From: Thiohalobacter thiocyanaticus
Lineage (GTDB): Bacteria > Pseudomonadota > Gammaproteobacteria > Thiohalobacterales > Thiohalobacteraceae
DNA: 64,000 nt
Assembly (NCBI RefSeq): GCF_002356355.1
Contig: NZ_AP018052.1
Location: 2,666,001 to 2,730,000, forward strand
Reading direction: 5' to 3'
A program made the translations under genes and the position numbers. The notes under the pieces were generated by a model. That model was not told the origin of the DNA, made no database searches, and worked only from the letters and a program-made list of their open reading frames with translations. Positions 41,407 to 51,155 of the stretch are shown piece after piece (the stretch's first letter is position 1; each line of letters begins with the position of its first letter).

Positions 41407-43488
41407 ATGGACACCCCCGATCTCAATCACCCGGATCTCTACATCAACCGCGAACTCAGCCTGCTGCAGTTCAACAAACGGGTGCTGGAACAGGCGCGCG
41501 ATCCCAACACCCCGCTGCTGGAACGGCTGAAGTTTCTCTGCATCTCCAGCACCAACCTGGACGAGTTCTTCGAGATCCGGGTGGCCGGCCTGAAGCAGAA
41601 GGTCGAATCCGGCTCGGTCCAGGCCGGCACCGACAACTTCAGTCCGGGCGAGATCCTGGCCGCCATCAGCCGTGAGGCCCACCAGCTGGTCGAGCAGCAG
41701 TATTTCGTGCTCAATGAAGAACTGATCCCGGCCCTGCGCGAGCGCGGCATCCGTTTCGTGCGCCGCACCCACTGGAGCGAGACGCAGGCCGAGTGGGTCA
41801 GGAACTACTTCAACCGGGAACTGGTGCCGGTGCTGAGCCCGCTGGGGCTGGACCCGGCCCATCCATTTCCACGCATCCTGAACAAGAGCCTGAACTTCAT
41901 CGTCTCGCTGGAGGGCAAGGACGCCTTCGGCCGTTCCAGCGGCGTGGCCATCGTGCAGGCACCGCGCTCGCTGCCGCGCCTGATCCCGCTGCCGTCTGAC
42001 CTCGCCGCCGGTGAATACAACTACGTGTTCCTGTCCTCCATCATCCATGCCTTCGTCGACGACCTGTTCCCCGGCATGACCGTCACCGGCTGCTACCAGT
42101 TCCGGGTCACCCGCAACAGCGACCTGTTCGTGGACGAGGAGGAAATCGACGACCTGATGCGGGCCATGGAGGGCGAACTGCTGGCGCGGCGCTATGGCGA
42201 TGCCGTGCGTCTGGAGGTGGCCGACAACTGCAGCGCGGACATGGCCAACTATCTGCTGCGACAGTTCGGACTCGACGAGGCTGACCTGTACCAGGTCAAC
42301 GGGCCGGTCAACCTCAACCGGCTGTTCGCCATCGCCGACCTGGTCGAGCGCCCGGACCTCAAGTACCCGCCGTTCAAGCCGGGCCGCAGCAGTCTCCTGA
42401 ACACCGAGCAGAGTATCTTCGATACCCTGTCACGCAAGGATATCCTGCTGCATCACCCCTTCGAGTCCTTCGTCCCCGTTGTGGAGTTCCTGCGCCAGGC
42501 GGCAGCCGACCCTGATGTACTGGCCATCAAGCAGACCCTGTACCGCACCGGCCCCGATTCGGCGATCGTCGACGCCCTGGTGGAGGCCGCCCGCGCCGGC
42601 AAGGAGGTCACGGTGGTGGTGGAACTGCGGGCGCGCTTCGACGAGGAGGCCAACATTCAGCTTGCCAACCGGCTGCAGGAGGCCGGCGCCCATGTGGTTT
42701 ACGGCGTGGTCGGCTACAAGACCCACGTCAAGATGATGCTGATCACCCGGCGCGAGGGCCGTGGCCTGCGCCATTACGTGCATCTGGGTACAGGCAATTA
42801 CCACGCCCGCACCGCGCGGCTCTATACCGACTACGGGCTGCTGTCGGCCGACAAGATCCTGGGCGAGGACGTGCACCGGGTATTCCAGCAGCTCACCAGC
42901 CTGGGCAAGGTCAAGGCCCTGCGCAAGCTGCTGCAGTCGCCCTTCACCCTGCACAAGGAGTTGCTACGCAAGATCGAGCGCGAGGCCGAACGGGCCGCGG
43001 CCGGGGAACCGGCGCGCATCATCGCCAAGATGAACGCCCTGATCGAGCCGCAGGTCATCCGTGCCCTGTACCAGGCCTCGCAGGCCGGGGTGAGGATCGA
43101 CCTGATCGTACGCGGCATCTGCTGCCTGCGTCCGGGGGTGCCGGGAGTGTCCGACAACATCCAGGTCCGCTCCATCGTCGGGCGCTTCCTCGAGCACACC
43201 CGGGTGTTCTATTTCCGCAACGGCGGGGAGGAGGAGGAACTGTACCTGTCCAGCGCCGACTGGATGGACCGCAATTTCTACCGCCGGGTGGAGATCGCCT
43301 TCCCCATCGAACAGCCGCAGCTGAAGAAGCAGATCATCAAGGAAGGGCTGGAGTTGTACCTGTCCGACAATACCCAGGCCTGGGTCCTGCAGCGCGACGG
43401 CGACTACAGGCGCCTGCAGCCGACCGGCCGCCAGCGCGCGCGTTCGGTCCAGGCCACGCTGCTGGACAAGCGCGCCGAGCCGGCCTGA
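41407..43488 (+). CDS. ppk1: polyphosphate kinase 1
   Basis: 693 residues: N-terminal and head domains, then two PLD-like catalytic domains. The phospho-histidine motif reads VHLGTGNYHARTARLY (HLGTGNYH) and a second conserved His is in GRFLEHTRVFYF. The head region has FLCISSTNLDEFFEIRVAGLK. It makes polyphosphate from ATP. It is divergent from the pst operon, a common pairing for phosphate storage under Pho control. Confidence 0.95.
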   Translation: MDTPDLNHPDLYINRELSLLQFNKRVLEQARDPNTPLLERLKFLCISSTNLDEFFEIRVAGLKQKVESGSVQAGTDNFSPGEILAAISREAHQLVEQQYFVLNEELIPALRERGIRFVRRTHWSETQAEWVRNYFNRELVPVLSPLGLDPAHPFPRILNKSLNFIVSLEGKDAFGRSSGVAIVQAPRSLPRLIPLPSDLAAGEYNYVFLSSIIHAFVDDLFPGMTVTGCYQFRVTRNSDLFVDEEEIDDLMRAMEGELLARRYGDAVRLEVADNCSADMANYLLRQFGLDEADLYQVNGPVNLNRLFAIADLVERPDLKYPPFKPGRSSLLNTEQSIFDTLSRKDILLHHPFESFVPVVEFLRQAAADPDVLAIKQTLYRTGPDSAIVDALVEAARAGKEVTVVVELRARFDEEANIQLANRLQEAGAHVVYGVVGYKTHVKMMLITRREGRGLRHYVHLGTGNYHARTARLYTDYGLLSADKILGEDVHRVFQQLTSLGKVKALRKLLQSPFTLHKELLRKIEREAERAAAGEPARIIAKMNALIEPQVIRALYQASQAGVRIDLIVRGICCLRPGVPGVSDNIQVRSIVGRFLEHTRVFYFRNGGEEEELYLSSADWMDRNFYRRVEIAFPIEQPQLKKQIIKEGLELYLSDNTQAWVLQRDGDYRRLQPTGRQRARSVQATLLDKRAEPA

Positions 43489-43508
43489 CCGAGAAGATCG
43501 AAAGAGAA

Positions 43509-43711
43509 GAGCGCCACGGAATACACGGAAAACACGGACAAAATTGATTTTTTAATGATTGCGATCCGTAGGTGGGGTTAGCCCGTGAGGCGTGACCCGA
43601 CATTGGCGCCGAACCCGTCGGGTTACGCTGCGCCAACCCGACCTACACAAGGTTCGAAGTGAACAATATGGAATTTTCCGTGGCTTCCGTGTATTCCGTG
43701 GCGCTCTTTTA
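43509..43711. repeat. repeat cluster between ppk and argG
   Basis: Short arms GCGCCACGGAATACACGGAA (43510-43541) and TTCCGTGTATTCCGTGGCGC (43690-43711) form an inverted pair. Between them lies an AGGT(C/G)GGGTT-type palindrome at 43568-43646. The cluster separates the two convergent genes. Confidence 0.75.
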
Positions 43712-43714
43712 TAA

Positions 43715-44929
43715 TCACCGCCGCCGTCGCGCGGCGATGCGCAGACGCAGGGCGTTGAGTTTGATGAAGCCCTCGGCGTCCTTCTGATCATAGGCGCCGG
43801 CATCGTCCTCGAAGGTGGCGATGGATTCGTCGAACAGGCTGTCGGAGTCGGACTGGCGGCCGACCACGATGACATTGCCCTTGTAGAGTTTCAGCCGCAC
43901 CTTGCCGTTCACGGTCTGCTGCGAGGCGTCGATCATCTCCTGCAGCATCTCGCGCTCCGGGCTCCACCAGTAGCCGTTGTAGATCAGCTCGGCGTAGCGC
44001 GGCATCAGTTCGTCCTTCAGATGCGCGACCTCGCGGTCCAGGGTCAGGGATTCGATGGCGCGGTGGGCCTTGAGCAGGATGGTGCCGCCCGGCGTCTCGT
44101 AGGCGCCGCGCGATTTCATGCCGACATAGCGGTTCTCGACGATATCGGCGCGGCCGATGCCGTTGTCGCCGCCGATTTTATTCAGCTGCTCCATCACCTG
44201 CCCCGGCGTGACCTTCTTGCCGTCGATGGCAACCACGTCGCCCTTCTGGTAGGTCAGTTCGATATAGGTGGGGGTATCCGGCGCCTGCTCCGGCGACACG
44301 GTCCAGCGCCACATGTCCTCCTCCGGTTCGGCCCAGGGATCCTCGAGGATGCCGCCCTCGTAGGAGATGTGCAGGGAATTGGCATCCATGGAATAGGGCG
44401 ACTTCTTGCCGGCCTTGGCGAAATCGACCGGGATGTCGTGTTCCTTCGCATAGGCCATGAGCTTTTCGCGCGACAGCAGGTCCCACTCGCGCCAGGGCGC
44501 GATCACCTTCACGTCGGGCTTCAGCGCATAGGCGCCCAGTTCGAAGCGCACCTGATCGTTGCCCTTACCGGTCGCGCCGTGGGCGATGGCGTCGGCGCCG
44601 GTCTCGTTGGCGATCTCCACCAGACGCTTGGCGATCAGCGGCCGGGCGATGGAGGTGCCGAGCAGGTACTCGCCTTCATAGATGGTGTTGGCGCGAAACA
44701 TCGGGAACACATAGTCGCGGGCGAACTCCTCGCGCAGGTCCTCGATGTAGATCTCCTTGACGCCCATGGCCTTCGCCTTCTCCCGCGCCGGCTCGACCTC
44801 CTCGCCCTGGCCGATGTCGGCGGTGAAGGTCACCACCTCGCAGTTGTAGGTATCCTCCAGCCATTTGAGGATGACCGAGGTATCCAGGCCGCCGGAATAG
44901 GCCAGCACGACTTTGTTGACGTTGGACAT
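43715..44929 (-). CDS. argG: argininosuccinate synthase
   Basis: 404 residues. The PP-loop [12 protein letters not shown], the [20 protein letters not shown] stretch and [18 protein letters not shown] are hallmarks. It condenses citrulline with aspartate using ATP. The ATG at 44929 has GAGG nine bases upstream; a longer frame to 45013 would pass through an inserted repeat and is not used. Repeats carried with the neighbouring GxxExxY unit lie between the gene and its promoter. Confidence 0.94.
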   Translation of the reverse strand: MSNVNKVVLAYSGGLDTSVILKWLEDTYNCEVVTFTADIGQGEEVEPAREKAKAMGVKEIYIEDLREEFARDYVFPMFRANTIYEGEYLLGTSIARPLIAKRLVEIANETGADAIAHGATGKGNDQVRFELGAYALKPDVKVIAPWREWDLLSREKLMAYAKEHDIPVDFAKAGKKSPYSMDANSLHISYEGGILEDPWAEPEEDMWRWTVSPEQAPDTPTYIELTYQKGDVVAIDGKKVTPGQVMEQLNKIGGDNGIGRADIVENRYVGMKSRGAYETPGGTILLKAHRAIESLTLDREVAHLKDELMPRYAELIYNGYWWSPEREMLQEMIDASQQTVNGKVRLKLYKGNVIVVGRQSDSDSLFDESIATFEDDAGAYDQKDAEGFIKLNALRLRIAARRRR

Positions 44930-44948
44930 TGGGTAGACCTCGTTATTG

Positions 44949-45015
44949 AACCGCCAAGACGCCAAGGGCGCCAAGGAAAGACTTGTGAACCGCCAAGACG
45001 CCAAGGGCGCCAAGG
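44949..45015. repeat. arm repeats, left side of the GxxExxY unit
   Basis: Two direct copies of an ACCGCCAAGACGCCAAGG... unit (44949-44976 and 44988-45015). Their reverse complements occur in two copies at 45509-45571. Together they frame the GxxExxY gene. Confidence 0.8.
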
Positions 45016-45063
45016 TTATTCAATGATCGGGCACTGCGAATTATCAATCATAGCAGCAGGTAA

Positions 45064-45462
45064 TCAAGTCTCCGCCCGCTGCGACAACACAACCCTTTTC
45101 ACCCCGTTGCGGAGAACGCCTACATTGAAATTAATCAGCAGACCGAGCTGTCGCCGGGTCGCCTTCAGATAAGACAAAACCTGCGCCTGATGAATCGGCA
45201 GCAAGGCATCAACTGCCTTCAGTTCAATCACCAGCTTGTCAGCAACCACCAGGTCCAGCCGGGCCTCACCAACAACCCTGCCCTTGTAATCTATGGATAC
45301 AGGCACCTGACGATCACACTCGATACCCAGGGACTCCAGTTCCACAGCCAGAGCCTCTTCATATACGGATTCCAGATAACCCGGCCCCAGCGTACGATGC
45401 ACTTCGATGGCAGCCCCGATAACCTGTCGTGCCACCCCATCCAGTTCGACGGACGGTTCCAT
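45064..45462 (-). CDS. GxxExxY family protein
   Basis: 132 residues. The family motif is GPGYLESVYEEAL (Gly-x-x-Glu-x-x-Tyr at residues 26-32), with PIHQAQVLSYLKATRRQLGLLINFN in the C-terminal part. The fold has been compared with PD-(D/E)XK-type nucleases (the pair DLVVADKLVIELKA supplies Asp and Glu-x-Lys). Function unknown. The ATG at 45462 has GGAGG five bases upstream. The gene is framed on both sides by two inverted copies of the same repeat, and sits between argG and the pyruvate dehydrogenase operon. Confidence 0.8.
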   Translation of the reverse strand: MEPSVELDGVARQVIGAAIEVHRTLGPGYLESVYEEALAVELESLGIECDRQVPVSIDYKGRVVGEARLDLVVADKLVIELKAVDALLPIHQAQVLSYLKATRRQLGLLINFNVGVLRNGVKRVVLSQRAET

Positions 45463-45508
45463 ACGCACCTCCCTGTGCGTGCCTGCGAAATTTCGCATTA
45501 CATACTTT

Positions 45509-45571
45509 CTTGGCGCCCTTGGCGCCTTGGCGGTTCACGCCTTTCCTTGGCGCCCTCGGCGTCTTGGCGGT
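45509..45571. repeat. arm repeats, right side of the GxxExxY unit
   Basis: Two copies of CTTGGCGCC(C)TTGGCG-type sequence (45509-45535 and 45545-45571), inverted relative to the left arms. The second ends nine bases before the E2-E3 stop codon. Confidence 0.8.
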
Positions 45572-45580
45572 TACCCTTCC

Positions 45581-48500
45581 TTATTTCGCCTTGACCTTCG
45601 CACTGCGCCGCAACCGCGACAGCAGCCGCCGCGCCAGTTCGCCGAACAGTTCGGTCTGGGTCGGGTGCGGGTGGATGGCGTTGCCGACCTGCTCCAGGGT
45701 GAGTCCTGCGCTGACCATCATCACCGCCTCGCCGATCAGGGTGTCGGTGTGGTCGGCCAGGAAGTGCACGCCGATGATGCGGCCGGTGGCCTTGTCGGCG
45801 ACCAGCTTGATCAGGCCGTGCTCCTCCCGGTTGATCATCGCCTTGGCATCGATGTTCATCGGCACCTTGGCCTCGACCGCGTCGATGCCCTTCTCCTTCG
45901 CCTGCGCCACCGACAGGCCGACGAAGCCGGCCTCGGGGCGGGTGAAGATCACGCCGCAGTCCTTGTCCTGGTCGTACTTCATGTCCTCGCCCAGGATGCT
46001 CATGGCGGCCACCCGCCCCTGCTGGGCGGCGGTGTGTGCCAGCATCAGGCCGCCGATGACATCGCCGATGGCGAAGATGTGACCCACGCTGGTGCGGCAG
46101 CGGGCATCGACCTTCACGGCCGGGCCGTCGGTGGCGATGCCGGCCTTGTCCAGATTGAGGCCGTCGATCTCGGGGCGCTTGCCGGTGGCCATGATGACGT
46201 AGTCGGCCTTGAGCTGGTGCGACTTGCCCTCGCTGTCGGTGTATTTCGCGGTCACCGCGCCTGGCTTGCCGCTGATCTTCTCCAGCTTGACCGCGGTGTG
46301 CACGGAAAGGCGCGGATCGTCGTTCAATACCTGGGTCAGGTGCTTGGCGATCTCGGGCTCGACCTCGGCCAGGATGCGGTCCTGCGCCTCCAGCAGGGTG
46401 ACCTCGGCGCCGAAGTCCTGGAAGATCTGCGCCATCTCCACGCCGATGGCGCCGCCGCCGACCACCACCAGTTTTTTCGGCGGGGTGTCCAGCATCCAGA
46501 CGGTATCCGAGGTCAGGACAGAACCCGACTCCAGGCCCTCGCGGGCGCCGTCGATGGGCGGCACGAAGGGCGGCGCGCCGGTGGCGATGACGGCGCAGCC
46601 GAAACTGACCGTCTTGGTCTGCTTGCCGTCACCGGCTGTGGCGCGGCTGTGCGGATCGTCCTGGTTGCCGCCGGTATCGATCATCACATGATGATCGTCG
46701 ACGAAGCGGCCATAGCCCTGGATGTAATTGATCTTAACGCCCTTGTCGGTCTTCAGCGCCATCTGGCCGCGCGTCTCCAGCACGTTGCGCCGATGCGCCT
46801 CCAGGGTCTTCCATTCCAGTTTCGCCTGGTTGGTGCCCTGGATGCCCAGGTCGGCATCATGGCCGCGGTCGCGGATGCGGTCGGCCGCCGCGCGCCAGGC
46901 CTTGGAGGGGATGCAGCCGCGCCACAGGCACTCGCCGCCGGGGAAGGGCGAGTCGTTGATCAGCGCCACCTTGTGGCCGTGACCGGCCAGGTCGCGGGCG
47001 CAGTCCTCGCCGCCGGGGCCGCCGCCGATGACCACGACGTCATAGTCCCAGTCGCCCTCGGGGATGGCCGGGCCGCTCGGGCCCATCCAGGACTCGGGCG
47101 CCTCGATGAGCGCCTTCAGGTCCTTGAGATACAGGGCCACATCGGCGCCGTTCACCACCCGGTGATCGCCGGTGATGGTGAAGGGACTGCCCTGCTCGGT
47201 GTCGGCGGAGATGGCGAGTATGGCCGCGATGCCCGGCGTGGCGATGGCATCGAAATGGCTGACGCCGAACATGCCCATGTTGGAGACCTGGAAGGTCGAA
47301 CCGGAATACTCCTCGGGCTTGAGCCGGCGCTTGCGGGCACGCTCGACCAGGTCCTGCCAGTCCTCGTTGAGTTCCTCCAGGCTGCGCGACTCACAGCCGC
47401 GCAGCACCGGCACCACCAGGCCGCCCTCGACGGCCACGGCCATGCCGACATCCACGTTACTGCGCTCGACCAGCTGATCCTGCGGCTTGTAGCACCAGTT
47501 CATCTTCGGATGCTGCTGCATCGCCTCGGCGCAGGCCTTGGCGATGGCGACCGTAACCGACACGCCCTTGGCCTTGGCGGCCTTGATCAGGCCACCCAGC
47601 TTGATGTGGCTGGTGACATGGAAGCTGGGGATGGACAGTGACTCGGTCATGGAGCGGCTGATGGCCGCCTCCAGCTTGTTCATCTTCCGACCCTCGCCCG
47701 GCACATCCACCTCGGGGAAGCCGCCAGGGGCGGCGGCGCCGGCAGCGGGCCGCGCGTTGGCGACATCCGCCGCGACCACGACCCCGCCGGGGCCGCTGCC
47801 GGGCACGGTGTTCAGATCCACGCCCTGCTGGCCGGCAACCTTGCGGGCGAAGGGTGTGGCGCCGCGGCCCTGCGGCCGCGGGGCCGGGGTGCCGCCGGGA
47901 ACGGAGGCCGGGGTGGACGGCCGCGCGGCCGGGGCGGCCGCCGCGGACGACGCGGACGCAGCGGCTTCCGCCTTCCCGGCCGGCTGCTTCGCGGTGGCAG
48001 GCGCGGCCTCCCCGGTCACCACCTGGCCGGACTCGGCCACCAGGTAGGCCAGCGGCTCACCCACCGGCACGGTGCTGTCCACCGGCGCGATGGGGCCGGA
48101 CAGGTAGCCTTCCTTGAACACCTCGACGTCCATGATGGCCTTGTCGGTCTCGACCTGGGCCACCACGGTGCCGCGTTTGATCTCATCGCCGGGCTGCTTC
48201 TCCCAACTCACCACCACGCCCTCGGTCATGGTATCGGAGAGCTGCGGCATCTTGATGGTATGCAGAGCGCCTTCGGGTTCCCGGCTGCCGGCAGGGGCCT
48301 GCGCGGCGGCCGGCTCTGCTGCAGCGGCGGATTCCCCCTCCTGCGCCTGCGCTTCCCCGCCGCCGGTTTCAGCGGCTGCCGGCGCGGCGGGCGCCTCGGC
48401 CTCGCCTTCCTGCACTTCCTCGCTGGAAGCGACGATGTAGGCGATGGCTTCGCCCACCGGCACGGTGCTGTCGACCGGCGCGACGGGACCGGACAGGTAC

Positions 48501-48667
48501 CCTTCGCGGAACACCTCCACATCCATGATGGCCTTGTCGGTCTCGACCGTGGCGACGATGTCGCCGCGGCTGACACGATCGCCGATGTTCTTCTCCCAGC
48601 TCACGATCACGCCCTCGGTCATGGTGTCCGAGAGCTGGGGCATCTTGATTACGTAGGGATCTGACAT
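45581..48667 (-). CDS. pyruvate dehydrogenase E2-E3 fusion (acyltransferase plus lipoamide dehydrogenase)
   Basis: 1028 residues in one frame. Two lipoyl domains come first, with lipoyl lysines Lys45 and Lys176 (ETDKAIMDVEV in both). An Ala/Pro linker leads to an E3/E1-binding domain (GATPFARKVAGQQGVDL, about 269-285). The acyltransferase core follows (about 320-525), with DHRVVNG (His502; Asn replaces Asp as in plastid and cyanobacterial E2). Then comes dihydrolipoamide dehydrogenase (about 540-1028), with FAD motif VVVIGGGPGGEDCA, redox pair Cys580-Cys585 (CLWRGCIPSK), GGGAIGVE and the C-terminal HPHPTQTE. It would supply two of three complex enzymes in one chain. Confidence 0.9.
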   Translation of the reverse strand: MSDPYVIKMPQLSDTMTEGVIVSWEKNIGDRVSRGDIVATVETDKAIMDVEVFREGYLSGPVAPVDSTVPVGEAIAYIVASSEEVQEGEAEAPAAPAAAETGGGEAQAQEGESAAAAEPAAAQAPAGSREPEGALHTIKMPQLSDTMTEGVVVSWEKQPGDEIKRGTVVAQVETDKAIMDVEVFKEGYLSGPIAPVDSTVPVGEPLAYLVAESGQVVTGEAAPATAKQPAGKAEAAASASSAAAAPAARPSTPASVPGGTPAPRPQGRGATPFARKVAGQQGVDLNTVPGSGPGGVVVAADVANARPAAGAAAPGGFPEVDVPGEGRKMNKLEAAISRSMTESLSIPSFHVTSHIKLGGLIKAAKAKGVSVTVAIAKACAEAMQQHPKMNWCYKPQDQLVERSNVDVGMAVAVEGGLVVPVLRGCESRSLEELNEDWQDLVERARKRRLKPEEYSGSTFQVSNMGMFGVSHFDAIATPGIAAILAISADTEQGSPFTITGDHRVVNGADVALYLKDLKALIEAPESWMGPSGPAIPEGDWDYDVVVIGGGPGGEDCARDLAGHGHKVALINDSPFPGGECLWRGCIPSKAWRAAADRIRDRGHDADLGIQGTNQAKLEWKTLEAHRRNVLETRGQMALKTDKGVKINYIQGYGRFVDDHHVMIDTGGNQDDPHSRATAGDGKQTKTVSFGCAVIATGAPPFVPPIDGAREGLESGSVLTSDTVWMLDTPPKKLVVVGGGAIGVEMAQIFQDFGAEVTLLEAQDRILAEVEPEIAKHLTQVLNDDPRLSVHTAVKLEKISGKPGAVTAKYTDSEGKSHQLKADYVIMATGKRPEIDGLNLDKAGIATDGPAVKVDARCRTSVGHIFAIGDVIGGLMLAHTAAQQGRVAAMSILGEDMKYDQDKDCGVIFTRPEAGFVGLSVAQAKEKGIDAVEAKVPMNIDAKAMINREEHGLIKLVADKATGRIIGVHFLADHTDTLIGEAVMMVSAGLTLEQVGNAIHPHPTQTELFGELARRLLSRLRRSAKVKAK

Positions 48668-48904
48668 GGATGATCTCTGATCAGTTGCAAGATACAGATG
48701 CAAGATACGCACGGCACTTGCTCTGGTCGTCCTTGCGAGCGCAGCGCGGCAATCTCATGCTGCAGAGTCAGTCGATTGGAGATTGCCGCGTCACTTCGTT
48801 CCTCGCAATGACGAGTGTTAACCGGCTTGAACGTGCGCCGTTTATGCAAGACACAAGCATCCGATAAGTGCAAAGAGTTTCGTGCTTGTATCTTGTGTCT
48901 CGCT
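48668..48904. other. 237 bp spacer in the pyruvate dehydrogenase operon, with repeat
   Basis: Separates the E1 beta stop from the E2-E3 start. It holds an inverted repeat at 48728-48813 (CGTCCTTGCGAGC...CTCGCAATGACG), matching the copy at 54883-54958, and oppositely oriented CAAGATAC stretches at both ends. It has no gene. The operon is interrupted by this insertion. Confidence 0.6.
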
Positions 48905-49885
48905 TTACTTCCCGAACATCTTCCGCACGGCCGCCACCACGTCGTCGACCTTGGGGATCGCCGCCCGCTCCAGGGTGTGGTTGTAGGGTATGGGAACATT
49001 CGCCGCGGAGACACGCACCGGCGCAGCGTCGAGTTCGAAGAAGCACTCTTCATTGATGATTGCCATCACCTCGGAGCCAACGCCGACGGGGGCCTCGGCC
49101 TCCTCGACGATCACGGCGCGGTGGGTCTTGCCCACCGAGGCGCGGATACCGGCCCGATCCAGCGGACTCAGGGCATAGAGATCGACCACCTCGGCCTCGA
49201 TGCCGTGCTGCTTCGACAGCGTCTCGGCCGCCTGCAGGCACCAGTGCACGGAGATGTTGTAGCCGAACAGGGTGACATCCTTCCCTTCACGCGCCACCTC
49301 CGAGCCTTCCAGCGGGTGGAAGTATTCCTCGTCCGGCACCTCGCCCTTGAGGTTGTACATCAGTTCGTGTTCGTTGATGTAGACCGGATCGTTGCAGCGC
49401 ACGGCGGATTTGAGCAGGCCGTAGGCCTGGCGCGGATTGCTCGGGGTCACCACGCGCAGGCCGGCAATGCCCATGAACACCTTCTCCATGCGCGCCGAGT
49501 GCTGGGCGCCGAGCTGGTGGGCGGTGCCGCCGGGCGAGCGCACCACCACCGGTGCCTCCAGCTGGCCGCCGGACATGTAGCGCACCTTGGCCGCGGAGTT
49601 GAACAGCTGGTCCAGCGCCAGCCAGGCGAAGTTGACCGACATGATCTCGATGATCGGCCGCACGCCCAGGAAGGAGGCGCCGATGCCCAGGCCGGTGTAG
49701 CCGTTCTCCGAGATCGGGGTATCGATGACCCGCTCGGCGCCGTACTTGTCGTACAGGCCCTGGGTGGCCTTGTAGGTGCCGCCGGCCATGCCGATGTCCT
49801 CGCCCATGCAGATCACGAGCGGGTCGTTGGCCATCTCCTCGTCGTGGGCGCGACGGATCGCTTCCCAGTACATCAGTTCTGCCAT
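48905..49885 (-). CDS. pdhB: pyruvate dehydrogenase E1 component, beta subunit
   Basis: 326 residues. Transketolase-like pyrimidine-binding domain with ENGYTGLGIGASFLGVRPIIEIMSVNF, PIVEF-type AGLRVVTPSNPRQAYGLLKSA and C-terminal EVVDLYALSPLDRAGI. It pairs with the alpha subunit to decarboxylate pyruvate with thiamine diphosphate and load lipoyl on E2. Start and pdhA stop overlap as TGATG. The E2-E3 gene follows after a repeat. Confidence 0.92.
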   Translation of the reverse strand: MAELMYWEAIRRAHDEEMANDPLVICMGEDIGMAGGTYKATQGLYDKYGAERVIDTPISENGYTGLGIGASFLGVRPIIEIMSVNFAWLALDQLFNSAAKVRYMSGGQLEAPVVVRSPGGTAHQLGAQHSARMEKVFMGIAGLRVVTPSNPRQAYGLLKSAVRCNDPVYINEHELMYNLKGEVPDEEYFHPLEGSEVAREGKDVTLFGYNISVHWCLQAAETLSKQHGIEAEVVDLYALSPLDRAGIRASVGKTHRAVIVEEAEAPVGVGSEVMAIINEECFFELDAAPVRVSAANVPIPYNHTLERAAIPKVDDVVAAVRKMFGK

Positions 49886-50877
49886 CAGTTCCTACCTCCG
49901 CGCACCCAGGGATCGTTCTCGGCCAGGGTGTATTTCTCCAGCTCCTGCACCTTGGGTTCGGGCGAGCTCTCGGCATGGGCGATGATCTCGTCCTCGATCT
50001 GGTCCAGGATCTCGGTGTCCATCGCCTTGTAGTCGTCCTTGGTGATCTCGCCGGCCTCGATCAGCCGGTCGCGCAGCATGATGATGGGATCGCGCTTGCT
50101 CCACATCTTCTCCTCGTCCTTGGAGCGGTAGGCGTTGGAGTCGGACATGGAATGGCCGCGGTAACGGTAGGTGAGCAGTTCCAGGAAGTACGGCCCCTTG
50201 CCGGAACGCACATGCTTGACCGCCTTCTGCGCGGCCTTGAACACCACCTCGATGTCCTGGCCGTCGACCTGGGCCGAGGGGATGCCGTAGGCATCCACGC
50301 GCTTGTACTGCTCGACCACCGCGGTGGAACGGTCGATGCGGGTGCCGATGCCGTAGAGGTTGTTCTCGCACACATACAGCACCGGCAGATCCCACAGCGC
50401 GGCCATGTTGAGCGACTCGTGGAAGGTGCCCTGGTTGTTGGCGGCGTCGCCCAGAAAGCAGATGGCGATGTCGTCGTCGCCCTTCATCTTGATGGCCTTG
50501 GCCATGCCGGCGGCCAGCGGGAAGGGGCCGCCGACCAGGGCGTAGCCGCCCATGAAACGGTGCTCGACATCAAATATATGCATGGAACCGCCGCGGCCCC
50601 GGCTGCAGCCGGTCTCCTTGGCGAACAGCTCGGCCATCACGGCCTTGGGGTCGGCGCCGCATTTGATGGCGTGGACGTGGTCGCGATAGCCGGTGATCAC
50701 ATAGTCCCGGCCCGGGCGCGCCGCTTCCATCACGCCGAAGGCGCAGGCCTCCTGGCCGGGATACAGATGCAGGAAGCCGCCGATCTTGCGCTCGACATAA
50801 GCCTCGTAGCAGCGTTCTTCAAAGCGCCGCGCAAAAAGCATTTCGCGCAGTAGCCGTTTCTTGTCCGCGACGTTCAT
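49885..50877 (-). CDS. pdhA: pyruvate dehydrogenase E1 component, alpha subunit
   Basis: 330 residues. Thiamine diphosphate-binding motif (GDAANNQGTFHESLNMAALWDLPVLYVCENN) plus the phosphate and substrate stretch RGGSMHIFDVEHRFMGGYALVG. It starts at the ATG at 50877, with GGGAG upstream; a frame open to 50922 was not used. First gene of the pdhA-pdhB-(E2-E3) operon, divergent from pyrC. Confidence 0.92.
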   Translation of the reverse strand: MNVADKKRLLREMLFARRFEERCYEAYVERKIGGFLHLYPGQEACAFGVMEAARPGRDYVITGYRDHVHAIKCGADPKAVMAELFAKETGCSRGRGGSMHIFDVEHRFMGGYALVGGPFPLAAGMAKAIKMKGDDDIAICFLGDAANNQGTFHESLNMAALWDLPVLYVCENNLYGIGTRIDRSTAVVEQYKRVDAYGIPSAQVDGQDIEVVFKAAQKAVKHVRSGKGPYFLELLTYRYRGHSMSDSNAYRSKDEEKMWSKRDPIIMLRDRLIEAGEITKDDYKAMDTEILDQIEDEIIAHAESSPEPKVQELEKYTLAENDPWVRGGRN

Positions 50878-51155
50878 GAAACTCCCTTGGATCTCACGCT
50901 GGGGATACCCTGAGTACGCCAAAAATACGGCGCATCAGCTGGATATGGACGCGCAGGGAACACGCGCCGGGGTCCGCATGGGATACCCGAATCAAAACAA
51001 GCGCGATATGATCTGTGTTTTGTCCCGTCAGGTCAAGGCAGAAGGGCGGAGGCATGTCACAGTACTGAACAAAAAAACCCTTCCAAAACAAGGACGCTAT
51101 CATTGCCGGAGGCGCATCGGAACCCTCCGGCAGGCGACCGAATCGGAGCCGCTTT

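Noticed and set aside
45581-48667. The E2-E3 chain taken as a sequencing error joining two genes
   Set aside because: The linker is a continuous in-frame sequence with no stop or frame slip, and both halves have complete domains.
46081-48667. Asn in HRVVNG taken as a dead E2 active site
   Set aside because: Cyanobacterial and plastid E2 proteins also lack the Asp at this position, and the His is kept.
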